Shown here piece after piece: positions 34,621 to 42,013 of a stretch of 45,559 bases of DNA (position 1 is its first letter; each line of letters starts with the position of its first letter). The notes under the pieces are model-generated. The model searched no databases. It saw only the letters and a list, made by a program, of their open reading frames with translations, and was not told where the DNA came from. A program made the translations under genes and the position numbers. Source of the DNA: a bacterium (GTDB lineage: Bacteria; Latescibacterota; Latescibacteria; Latescibacterales; Latescibacteraceae); assembly GCA_021372535.1 (NCBI GenBank), contig JAJFUH010000176.1, positions 1 through 45,559 on the forward strand, written 5' to 3'.

Positions 34621-35406
34621 TCATTGAGCACCTCCTTGCGATTCATCTTTTTGTCCGAGAAGTGATATATCAGGCCGATAAAAAATCATTGGTTTTTGCA
34701 AGGCGAGGAAACCGAGCAGATACATCATGAATGCCGAGACGATAATGAATGTCGAACAATATCCTGCGAAATTCCTGAAAATGAACGAAACAATACTTAA
34801 TAACCAGTACACCCAGCATGCCACAAGCAGGGTACGGACCCACAGATGTACGTTCAATTCGTATAGGATAACGTGACTGATAACCCCATCGTGCAGGTAA
34901 GATTCGGCGATCCTGTGAGAGTGACGTTTAATGAGTATTTGGACTGAGAAAAGATATGGCGGCGCATACAGTATCCATAAAATCCTTATCACAGATGTAT
35001 GGTCGAAGGATTTCAACGCCAATGCATCCGCAAGGTCATACAACGGTGCGTTGAACATGAGCAGATAGAGAATCCCCAGAACAACGGGCAGGAAATGAAA
35101 AGCACTTCTCTTCGAGAGCCTGAAATCCCTGATGGTAATCGTTTTTACATAGAGATACAGCAGCGGAATACACACGATGATCATCAGCATCAGCACATGG
35201 AACACCCCGATGAGCAGCTGGCTTTTACTGACAATAACACCGAACATCGATATGAATCCGGTAGCCATCATGATAAGCAGCGCCGCGAGGATACTGTTCG
35301 ACGATTTATGCTCCTGTTTGATGCCCAGGAGAAGCAGCGCGAAAAAGATTCCCTGCACCGCACCCATTAAAATCACTGTGGCCGATATGTAATGCACTGT
35401 CTGCAT
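34621..35406 (-). CDS. Seven-helix sensor protein lacking the AraC DNA-binding domain
   Basis: 261 residues with seven hydrophobic helices. The N-terminus (TVILMGAVQGIFFALLLLGI) closely matches that of the gene at 36007-37131 (TTVFLLGAVQGIFLALLLLK), and FHFLPVVLGILYLLMF aligns with its LHFLPFAIFYLSLLF. The protein stops (YRPDISLLGQKDESQGGAQ) where the partner continues into a helix-turn-helix domain. Only ~95 nt follow before the next gene, so the domain is absent rather than shifted out of frame. AAGGA lies 4 nt above the ATG. It may modulate the full-length regulator or be a truncated relic. Confidence 0.75.
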   Translation of the reverse strand: MQTVHYISATVILMGAVQGIFFALLLLGIKQEHKSSNSILAALLIMMATGFISMFGVIVSKSQLLIGVFHVLMLMIIVCIPLLYLYVKTITIRDFRLSKRSAFHFLPVVLGILYLLMFNAPLYDLADALALKSFDHTSVIRILWILYAPPYLFSVQILIKRHSHRIAESYLHDGVISHVILYELNVHLWVRTLLVACWVYWLLSIVSFIFRNFAGYCSTFIIVSAFMMYLLGFLALQKPMIFYRPDISLLGQKDESQGGAQ

Positions 35407-35623
35407 GTTCCTTTTTCCCTTTGTATCCGTAAGAGCGATTGTCAGTCGTGACTCAATAAAGGCTGTGCCATCTTCGGAACCTGTAGTCCGGTAATAATCC
35501 GTTTGTTGATGTACTTTCCCGACTGAATAGTTTTTAGCGGTTTTTCAACAGAATCCATATCGGACTGTTGCCCGTGTTATCATGTCGGGGGAAAATATGG
35601 TGTATTTCGGAAAAACAATCGAC

Positions 35624-35674
35624 CTGTCCTATACGTCAGAACAAATTCGAAAAATCCGCGGGTTCTGTCCTATA
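35624..35674. promoter_or_regulatory. Candidate AraC-type operator (direct repeats)
   Basis: The 10-mer CTGTCCTATA occurs at 35624-35633 and 35665-35674, 41 bp apart (close to four helical turns). AraC proteins bind direct repeats; the site lies about 220-270 bp above the seven-helix gene. Confidence 0.4.
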
Positions 35675-35854
35675 GGTTAAAACCTGATGCGGCGGCAATA
35701 TTGAAACGCAAGATATTATTTATATATGATATACATGAAGAGTATGAAAGCGATGCGGACAATGCGGAAAAGAACTATTACGCAGCTTCAGTTGAAAAAA
35801 ATAATTGGGGAAACACAGTTACTTACTAACCGGGATTATTTATAAAAATATTCA

Positions 35855-35967
35855 ACCACGAAGACACAAATATACATAACATATTATTTATACTATTATT
35901 ATAAATTATTTAACATTAACACCAAAAAAGATATTTAAAAAAAACAAATCCGCGAAAATCCGTGTTC
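35855..35967 (-). repeat. Composite dispersed repeat, copy 2 (inverted)
   Basis: Read on the minus strand it begins GAACACGGATTTTCGCGGAT and ends TTTGTGTCTTCGTGGTTGAA, matching both ends of the element at 2751-2858. Confidence 0.55.
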
Positions 35968-36006
35968 TATTTATATTTATGAATAGATCGGGCTAAATAA
36001 TCGGAG

Positions 36007-37131
36007 CTACAGGGAATTATTCTTGAACTGCGAAGGGGTCATGTTGGTGTGTTTTTTGAACGCGGTGTAGAATGCGGATTTGGAATTGAAGCCGACTTCA
36101 TAGGCAATGGACAGGAGGGTGAATTGCTGCTGTGACGAATCTAATATCAATTTTTTGGATTCCTCGATCCTGTAGCGGTTAACAAAGTCGAAGAAATTCT
36201 GCTGAAGGGTATCGTTGAGCACTTGCGAAAGATAGTTCGGGGTGATTGTAAGCATTTTCGCCAGCTGACTGAGTTTCAGATTGTTATCGGTGTATGGTTT
36301 TTCTGTCTCCATCAGATGAATGAGTTTTTTGAGAATTGTCTGTGCCTTTTCCTGGGTAAGACCCGAGCGTTCATACTTTTTCATCTCCTTTCCATCTGAA
36401 ATTCCCGAGAATATTTCAGGCTGCCGTAATCCAAGATATCCCATGATATATATGAGAATAGCCACAAAAAAAGGTATGGCCCCACCGAACGAGGGTATCA
36501 ATCCAACAAAATCCAAAAAATTCAGAAATAATATCAGTATCCATAAAAATGTTGTCATTACAGTAATATACCATAGCCAGTTTAAATTGATTTTTTCGAT
36601 CGATGAAAAGCATTCTTTTATTTTTCGCGAATAATTTTTCAATAGAACAAGAGTTATAATCAAATAAACAATTCCCTGAATTATTTTCGCCCATGAAAAA
36701 AACATCAGCAACGGGGATTGACCATACATCATAACATTATTAACGAAAGTAATTTTATATTCTCCGCTTCTGAGATAAAAGGGGAATAAAAGAGATAAAT
36801 AAAAAATGGCGAAAGGAAGAAAATGAAGTAATTGTTTTTTTGTGAATTTGAATCCGGTGTAAATCAGAGAGCGTGTGTATAAATAATGGAGAGGTCCGAA
36901 CAGAAAAACAACGCCTTGCGCTAAACCAAGAAGATGCGGGAATTGTATTGATAAATCAGTTGCAGTAAAGGATGCTTCTGCAATAAATGCAGAATACGCA
37001 ATCATCAAAAATGCCAGAAATGTATTAGCGGTTTTATTGTCTTGTTTTTTCAGCAATAATAAAGCGAGAAATATCCCCTGAACAGCGCCAAGCAGGAATA
37101 CTGTGGTAATAAAATTGAATGAGTTTTCCAT
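36007..37131 (-). CDS. Membrane-bound AraC-family regulator
   Basis: 374 residues. Residues 1 to about 240 form seven hydrophobic helices; residues about 270-374 are an AraC/XylS DNA-binding domain: LKLSQLAKMLTITPNYLSQV (first helix-turn-helix), RYRIEESKKLIL, and LLSIAYEVGFNSKSAFYTAF (second), ending KKHTNMTPSQF. A membrane sensor that directly binds DNA. A GAGGA lies about 10 nt above the start. Likely targets include its truncated paralogue and the Omp85-type barrel downstream, given the direct repeats at 35624-35674. Confidence 0.9.
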   Translation of the reverse strand: MENSFNFITTVFLLGAVQGIFLALLLLKKQDNKTANTFLAFLMIAYSAFIAEASFTATDLSIQFPHLLGLAQGVVFLFGPLHYLYTRSLIYTGFKFTKKQLLHFLPFAIFYLSLLFPFYLRSGEYKITFVNNVMMYGQSPLLMFFSWAKIIQGIVYLIITLVLLKNYSRKIKECFSSIEKINLNWLWYITVMTTFLWILILFLNFLDFVGLIPSFGGAIPFFVAILIYIMGYLGLRQPEIFSGISDGKEMKKYERSGLTQEKAQTILKKLIHLMETEKPYTDNNLKLSQLAKMLTITPNYLSQVLNDTLQQNFFDFVNRYRIEESKKLILDSSQQQFTLLSIAYEVGFNSKSAFYTAFKKHTNMTPSQFKNNSL

Positions 37132-37611
37132 GATGGACTATTCCTCGTCGGTGTATCATATCATGAGTGAGTTATATCCCATTGTGAACTCATAAAGTGC
37201 TTAGAACGAACCCTCTCCCATTTATAGGAGTTATTACGGTATAAGGAGGGAGAGGGAATCAAAGGATGAGGGATATGAATAATAGAGCATCTAAAATTTT
37301 ACTGAAATTTGATATAGGGCCAACTTTTCAGCCGGACAGTCACCAATGAATAAGTATACTGTAATAAATAAATTCCTGAAAATCAACTATCATCGCAGCA
37401 GAGCTGCGAGATATTACGCCACCTTCCTGGTACTTCATACCACCGGAATTTCTAAAAACCAAAGCATTGTTACCCCGGAGCAGAACTCCGAGGAATTCTT
37501 TTGATTAAAATCTTAAATACCTTATCCCGTATTTTACTGATTGTTAAGAGGATACATAATACGAGGTGCGGCTGGTTCGTTTTATACGCCTTGATCGCAT
37601 TAATAACCGGA
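37132..37611. other. Intergenic region with palindromic repeats
   Basis: 480 bases. Contains the REP-like element at 37211-37256 and two short hairpins, CGCAGCAGAGCTGCG (about 37394) and CGGAGCAGAACTCCG (about 37478). No gene; a plus-strand open frame entering from 37501 is antisense to uxaE. Confidence 0.45.
37211..37256. repeat. REP-like palindromic repeat, copy 2
   Basis: CCCTCTCCC (37211-37219) and its exact complement GGGAGAGGG (37248-37256) enclose an inner TAGGAGTTA...AAGGA. Related to 5196-5233. Confidence 0.55.
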
Positions 37612-39141
37612 TTAACTCGTTTTACCCCACCTCTTCAGCATCTTCACATGCTTCCCGATATGGGTTACCAGAAAATCCTTATAGACTGCCTTTTCCCTGC
37701 CGAGCATCAGCCTCAGCTCATCGCCCATCGTCTGGAGCACAACACCGAACGCGATATGGAGCACCTGACGCATATCGGGATTGACAGTTATCTGGCGGAC
37801 GGCTTCATCCGGTGACAGGCCCTGCGAGACTGGAACATTCGCGGGATTGGCGGAGATTTCGTAGCTTTTGACATTCTCCGCGAAGGTCTCGAGGGAAAGG
37901 TCGAGAATCCGTCGGAAAAATGCGATATCGGTGCGCGCGGCGACCTTAACCGCTTCGAGATAGGATGTCCCTGCGGTCTTGACATGGTATAAACCGTCGG
38001 TTACCTCGCCGAAGATGGGGTAAATGCTGAACTTGTCGGAACCGGAGTGCAGGCTGAGACGGTAGCCTCCCAGCTCGCGGGCCAGTGCTGCGTGTGTTTC
38101 TATGGAACGACGGAAACCATCGAGTGAACCGCGGTAATCGATGCCCTTTTCGAAAGCTCCCTCGAACCGTGGGGCAAGGCTGAAGAGCTGTATACCCTCG
38201 CGGACGCACTCTGTGGCAATAATACGGTGATCGAGGCCGGAGGTGGTTGTCCTGGTCTCGTCAATGGAGAGCTCGAAGTTGAATCCCGAACCGCCGCGCA
38301 GCTCCCTGAGACGGTTGTACGCTTTTACCGCGTGACGAACCGCTCCGAGATACTTGACCGCAGACCGCGCCACCGCTGTCCGGGAAGCACCGTCCGCGCG
38401 CTCATACCGCGAGATAAAAGCGTCCGCGCCCTTTTCATCGGGAAAAAGAGTCCGCAATTTTCGTGCAATCACTTCATCGGAATCGGTATCGGCGTCATTG
38501 TCGATCAGATCCGACGGGTCGAGGGTATACATGGTAAAGCCGGCGCGAACTGCCTCTCCGATGGCGTCCATAGTCTTGAGATGGTCGGCGTCCGATCCCC
38601 AGGGACGATGGTATCCGGTTCTGAATACCGACCAGGTGACATCGTCCATGACCTGCTCGAATGTCCGACCCGTTTTGTGATTCTCGCGGACTGACTGCTG
38701 GGCAAGCACCGGTGTGAGACCGGTGTTTGCGAGAGCGGCGATGTGACCCGGTGTTGCAGACGCGCTGCCGCTGATACGGTCGCCGGTTCCAAAGGATTCC
38801 CTGCAATCGAGCACCGAGGGTGCAGTCCGGGGAAGCGTTTCACGGAGACGGGCGGCATTACCGTGATCGAGCGGGCAGATTACGACATAGAAAGGCTCGC
38901 CGCACTCCTGCACCGACATCGCTTCGCCTGAAAATCCGGAAAGTGTCTCCTGATCACACGATGCGACGACAAGGGCAGGCCTGCCTTCAGGCTCGGCAAG
39001 CATGAACAGCCGTCCGCCCTCGAGCGAAATCGATTCCGGCACAATATCACGTTCTCCGGCGAGTGAATTCCGGAGGGAATCAATGGTTATTTTCCCCTTG
39101 AGCGCGTCTGCTATAAACTCTTTTCGAACGATGTGATTCAT
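37612..39141 (-). CDS. uxaE: Tagaturonate epimerase
   Basis: 509 residues. Interconverts D-tagaturonate and D-fructuronate in galacturonate breakdown, replacing the UxaB-type branch. Family features: GRTFEQVMDDVTWSVFRTGY, HRPWGSDADHLKT, FNFELSIDETRTTTSGLDH, and a C-terminal HSGSDKFSIYP. The ATG at 39141 is used because GAGGG lies 5 nt upstream; the ATG 27 nt earlier has no site. Transcribed together with the two SDR genes above it, which may reduce fructuronate or a related keto-sugar acid. Confidence 0.88.
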   Translation of the reverse strand: MNHIVRKEFIADALKGKITIDSLRNSLAGERDIVPESISLEGGRLFMLAEPEGRPALVVASCDQETLSGFSGEAMSVQECGEPFYVVICPLDHGNAARLRETLPRTAPSVLDCRESFGTGDRISGSASATPGHIAALANTGLTPVLAQQSVRENHKTGRTFEQVMDDVTWSVFRTGYHRPWGSDADHLKTMDAIGEAVRAGFTMYTLDPSDLIDNDADTDSDEVIARKLRTLFPDEKGADAFISRYERADGASRTAVARSAVKYLGAVRHAVKAYNRLRELRGGSGFNFELSIDETRTTTSGLDHRIIATECVREGIQLFSLAPRFEGAFEKGIDYRGSLDGFRRSIETHAALARELGGYRLSLHSGSDKFSIYPIFGEVTDGLYHVKTAGTSYLEAVKVAARTDIAFFRRILDLSLETFAENVKSYEISANPANVPVSQGLSPDEAVRQITVNPDMRQVLHIAFGVVLQTMGDELRLMLGREKAVYKDFLVTHIGKHVKMLKRWGKTS

Positions 39142-39227
39142 CTTGTCCCTCATCTCCGGCAATACCATGTTGACACAGGCGGAATCTCCATAAACAGGGA
39201 ATCCGCTGTTTTTTGTACATGTAACGG

Positions 39228-40004
39228 TTAACGGGCGAGCCAGCCGCCGTCGACGGGCAGAATCGTGCCATGAATATAGTCAGCCGCTCCCGAGCCGAGA
39301 AAGAGAAACGGCCCGACCAGGTCTGCAGGATTCCCCCACCGCCCCACGGGAAGCCGGTCAAGGATAGAACGGTTTCTTTCGGGATCGTCATGGATGGGAC
39401 GGGTAATATCGGTGAGAATATATCCGGGGGCGACGGCATTGACATTGATACCACGGGGCGCCCACTCGTTGCAGAGCGATTTGGTGAACTGCGTTATCGC
39501 CGCTTTTGCCGCAGCATACGAGGGCACAAAATAGCCGCCCGACCATGCAAGCATGCTGGAGGTGTTGATTATTTTCCCTCCCTGTCCGCGTTCGAGCATG
39601 TGACGGCCAACCTCGCGGCACATGAAAAAGGTGCCCTTTGCCTGAATATTCATGACAAAATCCCATTTATCCTCGGGAAATTCCTCCGATTTGGAACGGA
39701 ACAGCACGCCGGCGCCGTTAATGAGAACATCGATCTTTCCGAAATCCTTGATAATCTGTACCACAGTATCCGCAATAACCGGCACTTTCGAGACATCACA
39801 GTTATAGACCCGTGAGGTTCCGCCCTGTGCTTCGATGGCTTTTTTTGTCTCTTCGGCGCCCTTCATGTTCACATCGACTATCGCCACAGCAGCGCCCGCT
39901 TCTCCATAGCCCTTTGCCACTTCCCGGAAAATACCCGAGGAAGCTCCGGTGATAACAGCAACTTTACCGGAAAAATCATATGTAACCCCATCATACGTTT
40001 TCAT
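39228..40004 (-). CDS. SDR-family oxidoreductase with altered glycine motif
   Basis: 258 residues, classical SDR. NNAG-equivalent LINGAGVL, catalytic Ser in NTSSMLAW and YAAAK are intact, and the C-terminus GAADYIHGTILPVDGGWLAR is typical. The cofactor motif reads TGASSGIFRE: the third glycine of TGxxxGxG is Phe, encoded by TTC in a clean sequence context. Resembles gluconate 5-dehydrogenase or KduD and SDR-type mannonate (fructuronate) oxidoreductases. Its position beside uxaE favours a hexuronate step. GGAGG lies 7 nt above the ATG. Confidence 0.85.
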   Translation of the reverse strand: MKTYDGVTYDFSGKVAVITGASSGIFREVAKGYGEAGAAVAIVDVNMKGAEETKKAIEAQGGTSRVYNCDVSKVPVIADTVVQIIKDFGKIDVLINGAGVLFRSKSEEFPEDKWDFVMNIQAKGTFFMCREVGRHMLERGQGGKIINTSSMLAWSGGYFVPSYAAAKAAITQFTKSLCNEWAPRGINVNAVAPGYILTDITRPIHDDPERNRSILDRLPVGRWGNPADLVGPFLFLGSGAADYIHGTILPVDGGWLAR

Positions 40005-40164
40005 GAACAGACCTCCGTAAAAAAAGAAACCACAAGACTATTATGAACAGAAATTATAACCCGTTTCAACCGGGTCCGCTTCTTATACCGAAAAATACAC
40101 GATTTACACAAAAAATCAACGTTAAGCAAATGATACACATATATCCAAACAAGGCAAAAACATC

Positions 40165-40932
40165 TTACATCGCCAGAAACCCGCCATCAATATAGAGCGT
40201 CGTTCCGGTCATATATCCTGAGGCATCGCTTGCAAGGTATACGGCAGCTCCGGCGAAATCCTCGGGTTTCCCCCAACGCCCGAGCGCCATCCTGCTTGTA
40301 AGGTATCCGTACCGTTCGGGCGAATTGCGGACGCCCTCGGTCATATCCGTTTCACTGAAGCCGGGACCGATGCCGTTGACACGGATTCCGTACGGCCCCC
40401 AGTCATTGGCAAGCGCCCGCACGAGCATGTTAATCGCCCCTTTGGAAGATGCATAACCGGGAACATTGAGGCTGCCGTGCACTGAAAGCACCGAGTCGGT
40501 CAGAACAATCGACCCGCCGCGGCCCTGTTCGATCATGACACGTGCAGCAAGCTGCGACAGGAGAAAAACCGAGCGGACATTGATCCTAAATACATCATCG
40601 AAATCTTCCATTGAATGTTCATGCGAAACACCGCGCCGTACGATTCCTGCATTGCAGAAAAGAAAGTCGATACCGCCCAATTCCGAACGAGCCGTATCAA
40701 CGAGACGCTTGACCTCATCGTCATTACTGACATCGGTCACAACCGGTATGACTCTCGTTCCATAAACTCTCAGTTCCTGGGCGGCCTTCTCCAGCCTGTC
40801 TTTGTCACGGGCAGCAATAACCAGGTCCGCTCCCATTTCGACCAGTCCTTCGGCCATACCTCTGCCGAGACCGCGAGATGCCCCGGTAATAATGCCCCTC
40901 TTATTCTCCAGACTGAATTTCTCCTTAATCAC
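40165..40932 (-). CDS. SDR-family oxidoreductase (sugar acid type)
   Basis: 255 residues, classical SDR. TGASRGLG cofactor motif, NAG in FCNAGIV, Ser in LTDSVLSV, YASSK catalytic pair, and C-terminal YMTGTTLYIDGGFLAM. Closest in pattern to gluconate 5-dehydrogenase/KduD-like enzymes. GTG start with GGGGAG 7 nt upstream. The first gene of a uronate cluster read toward uxaE; 160 nt separate it from the next SDR, so a second promoter is possible. Confidence 0.88.
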   Translation of the reverse strand: MIKEKFSLENKRGIITGASRGLGRGMAEGLVEMGADLVIAARDKDRLEKAAQELRVYGTRVIPVVTDVSNDDEVKRLVDTARSELGGIDFLFCNAGIVRRGVSHEHSMEDFDDVFRINVRSVFLLSQLAARVMIEQGRGGSIVLTDSVLSVHGSLNVPGYASSKGAINMLVRALANDWGPYGIRVNGIGPGFSETDMTEGVRNSPERYGYLTSRMALGRWGKPEDFAGAAVYLASDASGYMTGTTLYIDGGFLAM

Positions 40933-41181
40933 CCACGGCTCCCCGCGCAGTTTCGTTCTTTTTTTACAACATAAGTATTTACTGTAATATAACCTCTCAA
41001 AAATTCATATACAATATCTTTTCAAAATTATTGCATCGACACTTAAACAGTGACATCGGTTAACGTCATGCCGAACTCGTTTCGGCATCTATTCCGGGTA
41101 ATGGCAACATTATTTATTCACAGAAATATTAATCACGAAAGCATCAGATTGAAAAATGTTCATTATATATAAAAATAATAC
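40933..41181. other. Divergent intergenic region, upstream half
   Basis: AT-rich; contains the minus-strand leader of the SDR gene. No gene or clear signal beyond the lexA promoter that follows. Confidence 0.4.
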
Positions 41182-41210
41182 TTGACAGTATAATAGAATA
41201 CACTTATTTT
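41182..41210 (+). promoter_or_regulatory. lexA promoter
   Basis: TTGACA (41182-41187), 17-bp spacer, TATTTT (41205-41210). The spacer contains the candidate LexA operator. Confidence 0.5.
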
Positions 41211-41228
41211 TGCGGTATAATCAATTAC
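41188..41228. promoter_or_regulatory. Candidate LexA operators (two)
   Basis: GTATAATAGAATAC (41188-41201) lies between -35 and -10, with palindromic GTAT/ATAC ends. GTATAATCAATTAC (41215-41228) matches it at 11 of 14 positions, 27 bp downstream. Placement fits autoregulation. Confidence 0.4.
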
Positions 41229-41288
41229 ACACTATAAAAGTCAGCCTGTATATATTCATTATTAACCAATACATTCAAGGAGTAAGTG

Positions 41289-41888
41289 ATGTCGAAAAAT
41301 CTCACCAAACGTCAGGCTTCGATTCTTTCATTCATCAAAGAGTTTGCGATCGAGTACGGGTATCCGCCGACTATTCCTGAAATCCAGGCACAATTTGACA
41401 TTAAATCGCCTAACGGAGTCAACAATCACATCAAGGCGCTCATCCGTAAAGGGTATTTGAAACGTGAATCATCACGGGCACGGGCGCTCGATATTGTCGG
41501 AAGACGTGACGGCTTCCCCATCATCGGCAATGTCGCTGCCGGGGCGCCGCTTCTCGCCCAGGAAAACCTCGAAGGCTATTTCAACATGCACGATGTGTAT
41601 GGTTCATCTGACGAAATTTTCATGCTCCGCGTCAAAGGTGAAAGCATGATTAAAGCCGGTATTTTCGATGGAGATTATGTCATCGTGAGAATGCAGCAGA
41701 TAATCGAGCCCGGTGAAATAGGCGTCGCATTCCTGGAAGACGAGGCGACGGTCAAGCGAATCTACTGTGACGGCAACATTATCAGGCTTGTTCCTGAAAA
41801 TGATGCACTGCAGCCTATTACTGTCAGAAACACCGACCCGTCGTTCCGTATCGGCGGAAAAGTTGTCGGCGTTATCCGGAAAATGTAA
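41289..41888 (+). CDS. lexA: LexA SOS repressor
   Basis: 199 residues. N-terminal winged helix (LTKRQASILSFIKEFAIEYG, PPTIPEIQAQFDIKS) and C-terminal S24 peptidase. The self-cleavage site Ala84-Gly85 (NVAAGAP), Ser119 (GESM) and Lys156 (ATVKR) are intact, so RecA-stimulated autocleavage is expected. The ATG at 41289 is chosen over the GTG at 41286 because AAGGAG is 6 nt away. The recognition helix sequence (IPEIQAQFDIKSPNGVNNHI) departs from that of E. coli, consistent with a different operator. Confidence 0.95.
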   Translation: MSKNLTKRQASILSFIKEFAIEYGYPPTIPEIQAQFDIKSPNGVNNHIKALIRKGYLKRESSRARALDIVGRRDGFPIIGNVAAGAPLLAQENLEGYFNMHDVYGSSDEIFMLRVKGESMIKAGIFDGDYVIVRMQQIIEPGEIGVAFLEDEATVKRIYCDGNIIRLVPENDALQPITVRNTDPSFRIGGKVVGVIRKM

Positions 41889-42013
41889 TAAAACTTATCA
41901 TCATACATCTTATTTTTCGATACACTCTGTATTTATATAAAAGCAATATAGTGGATTAATTGCTAGTTGCAGTTTATATGAAATGATGTATCGCGAAAGA
42001 TAGTTGCCTTAAA

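Larger units (their letters stand above)
35407..36006. other. Intergenic region between the two AraC-type paralogues
   Basis: 600 bases with no gene. Contains the direct-repeat operator candidate (35624-35674) and an inverted copy of the composite dispersed repeat (35855-35967). Confidence 0.5.
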
